A DNA stretch of 64,000 bases from Symsagittifera roscoffensis. Taxonomy: Eukaryota > Xenacoelomorpha > Acoela > Convolutidae. Location of the stretch: positions 30,940,318-31,004,317 of the forward strand of contig NC_087068.1 of NCBI RefSeq assembly GCF_963678635.1, written 5' to 3'. This document shows positions 47,109 to 56,920 of this stretch, in pieces. Positions within the stretch are counted from its first letter, which is position 1; each line of letters starts with the position of its first letter. The notes beneath the pieces are model-generated. The model did not search any database and was not told the origin of the DNA. It saw only the letters and a program-made list of their open reading frames with translations. The position numbers and the translations under genes were made by a program.

Positions 47109-47706
47109 GACTTACCCACACTGAAAACTTGATAATAAAAAAATTAAGAATAGCAAGAGAAACAGGAGACTTAGAAGCAGAAACAGGCCAAGAGCCTAAG
47201 AAACCTGACATAGGCAGGGTAGTTGAGTCATATTTTAACTTACCAAATGAATATTCAAGTAACATAATACTAACAGACAGTGATTTCATAATCACAAACA
47301 GAACATGTGCGATAGCAATCACCGCAGACATGAGTTTTAGGACAGCGTTAGCGGCAGATTTTAAGAGAGAATACAAAAACGTGGAATTCCTTTGGAAACA
47401 AAGACCAGGGATAGGGGGCGTGGCAGCCTTACCTCCGGCGGCGTCGCAGATACCGGGAAAATACTTGTGCTTCTTGGTAACGAGGGCGACGGAGAAGCAG
47501 CACGTGGACCCAGAGAACCTAGTCTTGTCTTTGACGAGGCTGAGGGACTTCCTTGTCGAAATGGACGTGAAGGAGCTCTCCAACAGTACGATCCAAACAG
47601 AGGAAGACTGCATCCTCGGGAATTGTACGCGCTTGTACACGTGATATTCTCTGATACGAACATACAAGTATATCTACATAAGAAATATTACTTAAGTATA
47701 GGCTGA
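47099..47706 (+). CDS. TARG1/OARD1-like macro domain (ADP-ribose-binding)
   Basis: The order of blocks matches the TARG1/OARD1/Poa1p-type macrodomain. CAIAITADMSFRTALAADFKR corresponds to the 'AHCVSADFxMGxGIAxxF' block. It is followed by VEFLWKQRPGIGGVA, GKYLCFLVTRATEKQHVDPE and LVLSLTRLRDFLVEMDVKEL. After a one-base frameshift near 47575-47595 come YDPNRGRLHPRELYALVHV and IFSDTNIQVYLHKKYYLSI. In the family such domains bind ADP-ribose and can remove ADP-ribose from acidic residues or hydrolyse O-acetyl-ADP-ribose. The usual GCGLD loop is replaced by DPNRGRL, so catalysis is uncertain. The frame begins with GTG and has no ATG, which suits a former fusion to Pol. The stop TGA is at 47704-47706. 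Confidence 0.72.
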
Positions 47707-48104
47707 GTGATGTGCGAGAGAGTGTTAGGCCAAAGACTAAGTTGTATGTAATATGTGATATGTGTGTTATGTTATGTTATGTTATGTGTTAGGTTATTAA
47801 GATCATGGGTAAGTAGGGGTTAGTGACCATGAACAACTAAATGACGATCTTGGGAATAGATCCAAAGTTTGGACTGTCCAATCTTAGGTCGAATTCCAAA
47901 AATTTAGAAACCAATTGATTTTAATAAATTTTAGGATAAATATCTTTTTATCTGAACTGTTTTCAAGCAAATTTTAACGATATATGTTAAGGTAAAACAG
48001 ACAAGTGTGATATTTGTGACTTCTTCTCTAGATCCTGATTGATCATTTAATAACTCACTTGAGTCAAATATCGAATCGAATCAAATCAAACTTGAAAGAA
48101 TAGA
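47707..48104 (+). other. non-coding gap between pol/macro and the cassette
   Basis: About 400 bp without an ORF. It contains a short TTATG repeat (47765-47790) and AT-rich sequence. It could hold a splice acceptor, internal promoter or internal ribosome entry for the downstream ORFs; no specific motif is convincing. Confidence 0.6.
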
Positions 48105-49709
48105 ATGGACAACTTCAACTTGGATGAATTGATGGACCTGGCAGAGGCATATGTAGGACCGATGATAGATGCGATCTATCGTCGGCTGATCGATCGAGAC
48201 TTCGCTCTGGAGGACCCAGAGGTAGTCATGTTGCTGACCGCCCTGATCAACATCTTGGGGCACGACAACCGTGGGGACCGCCCCACGGAAGTCCTGTTGA
48301 TGGCAGCATTTGGAGAAAGAGGAGTACTAGACCGCCCGAACATGAGAGTGATGAGGTGGAGAAACGGGGCTCTCTCAGGGAGTGACTTGGCGAATGAGCC
48401 TGGATTGGGAAGTTCTAGGACTTACCAACCAGGTGAGATGCCAATGCCCTCCAAGCCCAAACCTGGGCTGACGAGAATGCATCGGGAGATGAACAGCGAG
48501 GCGACCTCGTCTGGTTCACCACTGAGAGCAGCTGTGCCACCAAAAAGGGCGAAAGTAGGACAGGAAGTTCAGACGAACCAAACCATGCAAGGTCTGGATG
48601 AGATGAACGAAGAACTGAAAAGTACGAAGAAGGAGCTGGACGAGATGACCAGAAGCATGCTCCAGATGGAGGAAGATCGGGACATGTGGAGAAAGTTGTT
48701 TGAATACTGCAACAAAAAGCAGGGTCAAGAGATTGAGCGCTTAAGGCAGGAATACAAAGAGCGATCGGAGCAGATGGCGTTGACAACGGCCGTGGAGAAA
48801 GTGATACCTGCAAGGGATATTCCTCGTGGGCAGTCCCCGATGGAGCTCTTGACGCCTCGAGAAATGAGTCAAACAACGGAGACGCGACCTCCAGTAGAGA
48901 CAAATCGAGTAACGATCCCGGATCCTAGTGACACCTTGGGTGACCCCGTCGTAGAACAGACAGTGAGGAAACTGATAGAGACAGCTGGACGACTGGTCGC
49001 TAACAAGAATGCGCCAGGTTCCGGGGTGACTGCACCCTATGGAACGATTGACGATACGGGCAGAGTACAACTCTCTCAGACCGTGATCAGACAAGGGATA
49101 AGTAACGTGACACCACTCATGGGGAGCTCGAGAATCCCAGAGAGAAGAGTACGGAAGATGCCAGCAAAGAAAGTGTCTCGCATAATAGACGTGCAAAAGA
49201 ATAATCAATTGAAATACAATTTCACGGGAGTTCCGGAGACAGATCCGAGGGCCTGCTTCAATCGAGCTACTTGGAGCCCGGCTGTAAACCTGCACCAACC
49301 ACCACTCGGGACATCTCATCTGATACTGGGAGACAGCTTGGTCAGAGTGCTGTCAAATTTGAGGGCCTCGTGGGTCACCACGGTGATGGCCTTTGGAGGA
49401 GCGACGATAGCCCAATTATATCGGATGGTGGAACTGATGAATCCAGTGAGGATTCCCAATGTGATGATCTTAGTTGGGACGAATGACATCTCCAGAGGTT
49501 CTGACGAGCAGGAAGCACTATGGGAGTCAATGATGGTGTGTTTGTTTACTACCCTCTGGCAGAAATTCAGTTGCGCGGTACTGACCGTTTGCACTGTGCC
49601 CATGAACACGAGAAGCCTGACAGCCTCAGGAAGAAGGCACAACGAGGGAGTCGTAAGATGGAACAAGTCGAAACGCCGGAAGAATGATACTCATGGACAT
49701 CGAACATGA
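48105..49709 (+). CDS. cassette ORF A, part 1: coiled coil and SGNH hydrolase (blocks I and III)
   Basis: Starts with ATG in MDNFNLDELMDLAEAYVG. Residues about 1-80 are helical. About 100-160 is a Pro/Ser-rich linker, and about 165-225 forms a coiled coil. About 400-500 is the start of an SGNH/GDSL hydrolase: block I LILGDSLVR has the nucleophile Ser, a Gly-rich strand follows (AFGGATIAQL), and block III is ILVGTNDIS. The frame ends at 49709 because of an indel near 49650-49690. Block V (DGIHF) is in the next ORF. SGNH enzymes are esterases, lipases or acetylhydrolases, and some LINE ORF1 proteins carry one. The substrate here is unknown. It is the first gene of a tightly packed series. Confidence 0.78.
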   Translation: MDNFNLDELMDLAEAYVGPMIDAIYRRLIDRDFALEDPEVVMLLTALINILGHDNRGDRPTEVLLMAAFGERGVLDRPNMRVMRWRNGALSGSDLANEPGLGSSRTYQPGEMPMPSKPKPGLTRMHREMNSEATSSGSPLRAAVPPKRAKVGQEVQTNQTMQGLDEMNEELKSTKKELDEMTRSMLQMEEDRDMWRKLFEYCNKKQGQEIERLRQEYKERSEQMALTTAVEKVIPARDIPRGQSPMELLTPREMSQTTETRPPVETNRVTIPDPSDTLGDPVVEQTVRKLIETAGRLVANKNAPGSGVTAPYGTIDDTGRVQLSQTVIRQGISNVTPLMGSSRIPERRVRKMPAKKVSRIIDVQKNNQLKYNFTGVPETDPRACFNRATWSPAVNLHQPPLGTSHLILGDSLVRVLSNLRASWVTTVMAFGGATIAQLYRMVELMNPVRIPNVMILVGTNDISRGSDEQEALWESMMVCLFTTLWQKFSCAVLTVCTVPMNTRSLTASGRRHNEGVVRWNKSKRRKNDTHGHRT

Positions 49710-51978
49710 GTTGAGAGCCATGGATCAGGCCAGACTGACCACGGACGGCATCCACTTCGACAGTATCGAAGGTCAAGCTTGGTTGAATCGAGTCTTCCAA
49801 GAGCGGTTGGACGAGCTGGAAGCAGAACTCTTTGACACAGGAGCGCTGAAGGAAGAAGGAACAGTGAGTGACGCGGTGATTACCACCTTTGTGCCTCCTA
49901 GCTTGGAAACACGCTTGGTTACGGTCCCGGCCGTCACGAACTACAGGCAACAAAGCTCCAGCGAACCAGGTCGAAGAACAGACGTACAGGATCGATTGGG
50001 AGAAGCACCGATGAGGAGGAATATTCATCCTAGGAGAAGAATAGGACCTGTCAACCCAATCGAAGAGACAGCAGGCACATCTAGATCGGACACTAGATCG
50101 GAGACGACGAGTACCAGTCGAGAGGAGAGACCGAGCAGAGGCTCATTGATGTGGTCGAGACCCATACCGTCTCCCTGGCATATATACAAAGACGAACTAT
50201 TGAAGCTGGATCTCCAGAGAGTAAGCTTCATCGAAGATGCAAGGAGGATGCTGAATGGAGCGATGCTATCCGTCAGCAGATTGTACTCGATAACCGGCGT
50301 AGACTGGTTGATAGCCGCTAGCAAAAATTTCAGCTCCACGACGGCCTTGAGATTTGCTGACTTGGAGGGACTGCCCTCTAACAACACGATGGGACCAGTG
50401 AATGCGAGACCGTTGCAAGATGTGAGGTTGAACCATGATGAGGGGAATCGTGAAGAGAGACGAGGAAGATTCCTGACGACGAGAGCGCCGATTGGACAAC
50501 ACGTGAAGATATTCAGGCAGCTGACGACACCACCTGGTCATGTAAAGGAAAGAGTGTACCCAAAACTAGTGAACCAAGATGGTGATGCCCAGAGATATGG
50601 CGGATTGACAGCGATAAAGAAAGATGAAACCATCTTCGCCGCCTATGACAAAGCAGAGATGAGGAAGGCCAAGATTATGGTAGTAGCGAATTCAGAGTTC
50701 GTGTACACTTCCAAGTCTTTGTTTTGGCTGGACGTCATAATGTTGGCAGCGGTCGACCTGGACCTACTGCAATCAGTATCTTTGGCTATAGGGGTACAAA
50801 GGCAGACGGACATGAATCCAATTACGATTGTGTTTGCTGGCATCAATGACCATCTACACAGATGAGGTTTTCTGAGCAGACTCAGAGATCCTACAACAGC
50901 AGAGAACGCTGTATGGCCAGCGATAAAAGACATCCTTGAGTCGATGGGTGAAGTGGTGGATGCGACGAAGGAGGGGTCATTCAATAAAGTGGCATTGAGA
51001 GTAGTATTCGCGTTGTCTCCGGGATATGCACATCTCCCGGATGGACTGAAATTCGTGTATGCAATTGTGGCCTTACTCTCGGAAGGAAAATATGATGTGA
51101 TCATATCAGCTCCGAATTGCATGATAGAAATGGAGAACCTGAGGCCACTTAAGTCTGAACTGCCTGCAGTATGGTCAGATATCTCAAACGCGATGAGAGG
51201 ATTCAAGGACCACGCGCTACACATGTTAGTGTTGGACAAAGTGCTGGGGTTGGAACTGTCCAATTTCAGTCGACAACTCAAACTAAAACCGGGAATAGAC
51301 GACGACCATCGAGTGATCACGGCAATGTCCAACGACTTATGGTTCCGAGCAATGGAAGTGGCAGGTGAAGACACAAGAAGGAAAAATTCACTGGAGACGA
51401 GAGCTCATCTGGAGGCGATGGTTCTGAGAACCAAGCCGGAAGCCAACCAGTGGCTACACCTGAACCCTAGAGTAGCGGCATTGGGTGCAGATGCTTTTGA
51501 GCAAGGCCCCGTGATGATCACGAAGATGCATGCCTACTTGTTGAAGGAGGTGAACCTGGCGGAAAATGCCGGAGAAAAGACCGCTGAGTTTGTAAACAGA
51601 ATGTGTCAGATTACTCTGGAAACCTTCTGGACCCAGGAAGTGAAAGGACAGGAGGGCTTTGAAAGGACAGACAGCATGCTAGAAGGGTTGGGAGCCAGAT
51701 GGACCGCGTCCTTCTTGGCAAAAGTTTACCCGAAAGTCTCGCACTATTTGATAAAGGAAATCCTCCAAGCAGTAGTGAGAGTATCGATAGTGGAATTAAT
51801 AGCCTTGTTCGTGACATTCGGAGCGGAGAGTTTCGTGAAAGGACCGGCGATGCTGCTCACCGATGGAATTCAGAACCTGCGGCTAGACGGACTTCTGACA
51901 TTGATTGCAATTACCCACGGAAACTTGGGAGGACTAATGGAACTGGCACGTTGTCCGAAGCCAATGAAAGGAGAGTAG
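49684..51978 (+). CDS. cassette ORF A, part 2: SGNH block V and a second degenerate SGNH-like domain
   Basis: One frame runs from 49684 to 51978 with a single internal TGA at 50863-50865, where CGA to TGA would be the simplest change. It begins DIEHELRAMDQ and TTDGIHFDSIEGQAW, the DxxH block V that completes the SGNH domain of part 1. A Ser/Arg-rich linker follows. A second region shows the same pattern in decayed form: VVANSEFVYT where GDS would be, FAGINDHL as a GxND block III, and LPDGLKFVY where DxxH is expected but Lys replaces His. It therefore looks like a duplicated, catalytically lost SGNH fold. The last 200 residues are helical, with hydrophobic segments (VVRVSIVELIALFVTF). If unbroken, ORF A would encode nearly 1,300 residues. 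Confidence 0.7.
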
Positions 51979-51995
51979 CGAATTTCGTGGGAACG

Positions 51996-53377
51996 ATGGA
52001 TCCATACTCTGTAGGGAGAAATACCGCCGTGTTACAGTACACACGATTTGCATACACGGATCAAGCGACGAGAAGGCGAATAAGCAACGCCAAGTGGTCC
52101 ATGGAGAAGAGGAAGATAAATCGGCCGGTACATTGCTCATACCGAGATTCCAGGAAGAAGCCGACAATGACGAACAAGGACCAACGAGCTTGAACAAGGA
52201 TAAGTCTGAAGGAAATGACGGACAGGGTGGAAGCCGTCAAACCGAAGAACCCATGCAACAAGATCAAGCTGGTGGAGAAGACGACATGGCATCGACAGGA
52301 GGAACATCCAGACTGGATTTCAATATCTTCAGTGATCTTGAGAACAATGCAGATACGCTGGAAACGACTGAGCCAGCGGATGAAGGCATCTCGACACTGG
52401 AGCCTCCGTCAGCCTTTATGGAAATGAAACGGAATTTGCCGGAGAGCAGCTCTCCTGGCAATTCAAGAAATAACGACCAGAGAATCCTCATCGAATCACC
52501 TCGGAGGAGAAGAATAGAGGCCTCAGCCAGAATACTTTTCTTGGGAACGCTGCCCGAGGAAGAATGGGAAGTACATCACCGAGACCACGAGAGTAGGACC
52601 GGATGCAAGCTGGACAGAGTGGCGTTTAAGGAAGAAGTCTGGACCGTGGTTCAAAGCTATGGGACCCAGTCTATTCTAAAAACGGGTCTCAACCAACCCT
52701 TGATGAGAGAAGTGCTGCTTGACAAGCTTGATGAGTGTGAAGGGAGACTGAGTGAGTTGTTGATCGACTCAGCCACTGATGAGAGTGAAGCGAATTCTCC
52801 CATCAAGATGACACCGCAGGACGATGAAGGAGAGGTGGTGTATCTGTCAAGAACCAGGAGAGGGACGATACGATCAAAAATGGTGATTGATAAAATCAAT
52901 GCGATGAAAATGAAGTTAGGCAGCAGAGTGATGCCGAGGAGAGTTGGAAAGACGAAGGTGGATTCAAAAATATCGATGAAAGCTGGTAACTCAGCGAAAA
53001 GGAAACGAGTTGAGGAGGTTATGGATTTGGGGCAAGGTGATTATCAATTGTCTGGTACAGATAGAATATTAACTGATATAGCGATGGTGCCACCCATTCT
53101 CATGGCGGGGATAAAGTCAACCGGTTATAAATCCAAAAGGAGTGACCGCACTCTGACTGGAGCAACCTTAGAAATGGAAATACTCAGCCAATGTGGAGAG
53201 AGCAAAATGAAAGACTTCAAGCCATCTCCCATGAATCATGGAAAGGGAAGTGTCGCAGGACAACTAACACCAGTGGAATACAACCGACTGACAGTGTCGG
53301 AGACTGTGTCGATAGATGAAACCACCCGTGGATACATGGAGATGTTGGAATACGAAACTCGGCTAGAGGGTATGTAA
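51996..53377 (+). CDS. cassette ORF B, unknown function
   Basis: Starts at an ATG in good context 17 nt after the stop of ORF A, reading MDPYSVGRNTAVLQYTRFAY. The frame then shifts near 52090-52105, and the main open frame continues to TAA at 53375-53377. The product is about 455 residues if the shift is a mutation. The first third is acidic and Gln/Ser-rich. The middle (ARILFLGTLPEEEWEVHHRD; LDKLDECEGRLSELLID) looks folded. A Lys/Arg-rich stretch near 52,860-53,020 could be a nuclear localisation signal. I recognise no domain. The stop overlaps the start of ORF C in the pentamer TAATG. Confidence 0.55.
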
Positions 53378-54465
53378 TGGCCCTGGAAGACGAAAAAGCC
53401 ATGGAGGGTTATCTGGAAAGGATGTTGCAAGGCACCACCCTCAAGCAGAAGGCGTACGGGACCTTGGCGTCGTCTGACATACAGGCGGAAACGATCGAGC
53501 AGTTGGTGAGCCTTCCATGGAAAGCAGTAGTGTTGAGGTATTTCGAAGAAGAAATGAGGACTATGCCAAGAATACATGCTCTCGTGGCAGTACCTTACGT
53601 AAGAACAGAGTTACAACTCAGGTTCGCCTGGTGCATGATGGGACTGACTCGCGAAGAATATGACTCAGAAGAAAGGAAGAGATCAAAAGAGGAAAAGGTT
53701 TTCCTTATGACGAACCTGAGGGATCTGATAGTCCAGGAGGGAGCAGCAGTAGCGTGTGCGAAGCGGAGAGACGCTCTCTGTTTCATTCGATTCCTGATAG
53801 AGCAGATTTCAGTACCTGCATTAAACACTTGTGTTAAAATGTTGAGGGAAGGCGATGAGCGAACGAAAGCCTTATTCTTGCTAGCACTGCTGGATATGCA
53901 GCAAAGTAAACCGATGAGGGTGAACATGAAAGAACCTGAGGAGTTAGAACCCATGAAAAAGATAGACGGAATCAGGAGATTCTCAAACAAGGAGCTGAGA
54001 CTCACTAAAGAATCTATGGGAGCATTGCCGAAATCCAGTGAATACTGTGGACCGATCAAGAAGAAATCGTATGGCTACGTATCCGGGATCATAGGGATCG
54101 CGTACAATCCTTTCCTGAGTGAAGACATACGCGATTGCTTCTTCGATTATGAGCAGGCGGTGTTGCTAAGACTCTGGACGTCCAGAATTGTAACGATTAA
54201 GAGCGTTAGCAATCCACAGGCCAAATTGGGACTGGTCTTGGAAGAAGAGGTGACTGCACCTTCAGTACCAAAATCCGACAAAAGAGTGGAGTTTGGGTTG
54301 GGATTCTCAGATGAATTACTGAGAACGAGCTTCATGACAGTGTGGGAATTGATGAGGCCATCATGGTGTCCTAGTCCCAACGCTGACTCAATATTACGGG
54401 CGACGCAAGACGTACAGAGGGAACTGAATGCAGTCTGTAACCTGCGTGACCTCAACATAATGTGA
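53377..54465 (+). CDS. cassette ORF C, unknown function
   Basis: An intact 362-residue ORF whose ATG overlaps the stop codon of ORF B (TAATG, 53375-53379). The protein is mostly helical and charged. A hydrophobic helical region (IHALVAVPYVRTELQLRFAW) is followed by a highly charged helix (EEYDSEERKRSKEEK). There is no signal peptide or clear membrane span, so it is not an envelope protein. No catalytic motif is recognised. It ends with TGA at 54463-54465, whose last base starts the ATG of ORF D. Intactness of this ORF while pol is broken is notable. Confidence 0.65.
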   Translation: MALEDEKAMEGYLERMLQGTTLKQKAYGTLASSDIQAETIEQLVSLPWKAVVLRYFEEEMRTMPRIHALVAVPYVRTELQLRFAWCMMGLTREEYDSEERKRSKEEKVFLMTNLRDLIVQEGAAVACAKRRDALCFIRFLIEQISVPALNTCVKMLREGDERTKALFLLALLDMQQSKPMRVNMKEPEELEPMKKIDGIRRFSNKELRLTKESMGALPKSSEYCGPIKKKSYGYVSGIIGIAYNPFLSEDIRDCFFDYEQAVLLRLWTSRIVTIKSVSNPQAKLGLVLEEEVTAPSVPKSDKRVEFGLGFSDELLRTSFMTVWELMRPSWCPSPNADSILRATQDVQRELNAVCNLRDLNIM

Positions 54466-55415
54466 TGATAACAGCCTCTAAGAGCAACGGAGAAGATAAG
54501 GTGGAGTTGCCTGGCTGGGGACCAGAAGACTGGGTCAAACCTGGTAGCTGTCTGGCGGAAGTCTGTGGACTGGAGGGTCACGTTTGTGGAGGTCTGGACT
54601 GTGTGAAGACCCTGGAGAAACAACACAAGCAATTGACGGTATTGTTTGGGAATGTAGTGATGAAAGCTAGAACAGAAACGGAACTGATAGCAGATTGCCA
54701 TGGAGGAATCGATGTGAATCTAATGACTGCACTAGGATTCTACAGCATGTTTGGTTCTTTAGAGTCACTATTGAATCTGGAACAGAAACATGAGGTGGTC
54801 ACAGCCATCAGTGTAGAAGTATTCCCAGGAGTTCTGCAGACTGAACAGAAATACATAGGGAAATGGAGGGAAGCAATCGAGACAGAAATGAACATCAGAC
54901 ACAGTGAGACTTATTGTAGACCATCAGGAGCACGATATTTGTTGGGTTCAACGTTGGCTCCAATGTGCAAGAGCAGATACCCTGTACATTTCGTGGCTGT
55001 GGACGTGAAGAGTACAAGAACGATCGTGGATCAAGCCTTCTCAGTGCCGAAGTGTGTGAGATTGGCGAGAATGTCTGAAAAGTCTTACGAGTTACTATGT
55101 AAGATGTTCTCAGCAGTTCCAGAGAGAACCAAAGAAGAATTGGAGTCAATACTAGGAAAGAAGTTCATGGGATATGTGAGTGGGAACTTCAGTGACTTTG
55201 AGAGACAGAAACAGAGAGGATCAACTGTCACAGATTACAATGCAGTAGATGAGAATGATGAAGTCCACCGAGTGATGATGGAAGTGGAACCATTGCTGGA
55301 AGCTTCGGGAAAACGTAATTGGAGGAGCATCATGTTGACACATGACGAGTTTCCTTGCCACTGCTTGCTGCAGACCTGGTGGTATCCCAAGCGTAGTAAT
55401 CTGATGTTGATCTGA
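54465..55415 (+). CDS. cassette ORF D, unknown function
   Basis: 316 residues from the ATG at 54465-54467, which overlaps the stop of ORF C (TGATG). The N-terminal part has a Cys cluster (SCLAEVCGLEGHVCGGLDC) that could bind a metal. The middle is a mix of helices and strands (FGNVVMKARTETELIADCHG; KYIGKWREAIETEMN; VHFVAVDVKSTRTIVDQAF). The C-terminus has HDEFPCHCLLQTWW. I know no family with this order. There is no signal peptide or membrane span. The ORF is intact. It ends with TGA at 55413-55415, followed 21 nt later by the ATG of ORF E. Confidence 0.65.
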   Translation: MITASKSNGEDKVELPGWGPEDWVKPGSCLAEVCGLEGHVCGGLDCVKTLEKQHKQLTVLFGNVVMKARTETELIADCHGGIDVNLMTALGFYSMFGSLESLLNLEQKHEVVTAISVEVFPGVLQTEQKYIGKWREAIETEMNIRHSETYCRPSGARYLLGSTLAPMCKSRYPVHFVAVDVKSTRTIVDQAFSVPKCVRLARMSEKSYELLCKMFSAVPERTKEELESILGKKFMGYVSGNFSDFERQKQRGSTVTDYNAVDENDEVHRVMMEVEPLLEASGKRNWRSIMLTHDEFPCHCLLQTWWYPKRSNLMLI

Positions 55416-55436
55416 GACTCTGGAGAGCTGCTCTCC

Positions 55437-56102
55437 ATGGGTTTACCAGATTCATCACAGCCCGTAACGATAGTGATAGTGGGAGTTATGATGGCGATAC
55501 GATGGCTGGAAGCTCATGTGAGAGAAAATAACAGACAGGAGGCACCGACGAGAGAACAGTTGCGGAAATTAGATTGTCTAAAAGATTTAGATCTTTTTGA
55601 GACAATGTGCAAAGTTCTAAACATTCCGATGGAAGTGAAGAAGATATGGGCAAGAAAACGATTGATGCCATGGTTCAGAGCTAACATGACTGCATGGTTG
55701 TACGAGTATGCGAAAAAGCATAGGTCGAAGCACGGCAGGGTGTACAGTGAATATCAGCTGGACATTGGAGCAGGAGATTTCAAGCGAGCTCTCGTGACTC
55801 ATCGGAATGCAGTGACCACCGCTGTGAAAAGGATTTCCAGGACGAGTGAACGTAGTGGAAAGGAGAAGGCAGAGATGCTGAAAGAAGATTTGGAGAGAAA
55901 CGTGACGTTGTGTCTCCACAACAGCTTCTGCAGGAACAGAGAATCTAATGTGGATCCCCTACCTTGTTGTAAACAGAGGGTGGAAGAGCAGAAGTGTTGG
56001 AGGATGGCTTCCAGCAGCGTCAGGATAGCTAACGATGTGTTACAAGATACGGAAACTGAGAGTGCAGAGTCAGTATCACAGGAGGAAGAAATGGAACATT
56101 GA
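55437..56102 (+). CDS. cassette ORF E, small Cys-rich protein
   Basis: 221 residues starting MGLPDSSQPVTIVIVGVMMA. Residues about 10-24 form a short hydrophobic stretch that could be a membrane anchor or simply a buried strand. A basic helical middle follows (KKIWARKRLMPWF; YEYAKKHRSKHGR). Near the C-terminus is a Cys-rich segment (CLHNSFCRN...PLPCCKQR...KCW), and then an acidic tail (TETESAESVSQEEEMEH). I recognise no family. The ORF is intact and is the last one before the 3' LTR. Confidence 0.6.
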   Translation: MGLPDSSQPVTIVIVGVMMAIRWLEAHVRENNRQEAPTREQLRKLDCLKDLDLFETMCKVLNIPMEVKKIWARKRLMPWFRANMTAWLYEYAKKHRSKHGRVYSEYQLDIGAGDFKRALVTHRNAVTTAVKRISRTSERSGKEKAEMLKEDLERNVTLCLHNSFCRNRESNVDPLPCCKQRVEEQKCWRMASSSVRIANDVLQDTETESAESVSQEEEMEH

Positions 56103-56908
56103 CGGATGACCGAAAGACAAGATGAAAAAAGAGATGAAATTAGAAGAATTTAGAAGTTTTAGAACTTCTAAACGACGAAAAAAGAAGAAAACAAAGGAGT
56201 GATGAAGAAAAGTTAAAACTCAGAATTGTTCATGTGTGTGAAAAACTCAAGTGAGAAACCAAGCAACCAAGTTGTAATTGAAACTGAAACATTAAGTTGA
56301 GTTTTGAAATTGTTGCATTTGTAAATTTGCATTTTTATTTTAGTTGAAGTGGCTTTAGAGACACTCACTTACTATTTATTTAGGAAGGCTTAAGTGAAGG
56401 AGTGTATTTAAATATTCCAGCCTGCATGACTGTTTTTAATCAGCTAGGAGAACTGATCACTTTGTGGTGACATGGGAGGCTTGAGTAATCTCTCGAAGAG
56501 GGAGATTGTTTCATTGTTCTTTCTAACCACAGAGTTTCTTAGTTTTAATATTCAGGACAATAACAAGCAAGATTTCCGAAGGGAAGAGGCATAGTAGGAT
56601 AATTTTAGCTTGTTGGTTGGCAGGACTGTCCTGCAAGCCAACACCTTTTAAATCTAAGAGAAAAAGCTTTAATCGGGACATTGACATTGGAAGTCAGAAA
56701 ATAAGTTTTATCTTAAGTCATATCCTCAATGTGCAGATTAATGAGAGAATTTGAAGGCTATAGTGATGTAGTATGATGTCATTTATATTCTGCAGTGAGT
56801 CGATGTGACGTGGATAAAAGTAATTTCGTGCATTTTGTAAATTCTGTTCGATGACACTGTAACCATTTTACGAACATTGCGTGATTCAATGAGGACATTG
56901 ACCGGACT
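56103..56908 (+). other. 3' untranslated region of the giant element
   Basis: About 800 bp of AT-rich DNA between the last ORF and the polypurine tract. It has a Lys/Glu-like A/G-rich start and otherwise no recognised feature. Confidence 0.7.
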
Positions 56909-56920
56909 GTCCGGGGAGTA
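56909..56920 (+). promoter_or_regulatory. polypurine tract before the 3' LTR
   Basis: TGTCCGGGGAGTA directly precedes the 3' LTR, which starts TGTGACA. The purine run GGGGAG is at the place where plus-strand DNA synthesis is primed in LTR retrotransposons. The same 11-mer TGTCCGGGGAG occurs inside pol. Confidence 0.6.

Noticed and set aside
41851-50865. Alternative genetic code with UGA as sense
   Set aside because: The breaks include a TAG, frameshifts and a deletion. The Helitron and ERp29-like genes are explained by the standard code.
48415-55919. Minus-strand ORFs of up to 243 codons across the cassette
   Set aside because: They are antisense to the cassette ORFs, with composition mirroring the sense codons and no recognisable motifs.
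54465-56102. Envelope-like gene in the 3' part of the giant element
   Set aside because: ORFs C-E have no signal peptide plus transmembrane anchor layout, no cleavage-site motif and no fusion-peptide-like segment. Only ORF E has a short hydrophobic stretch.
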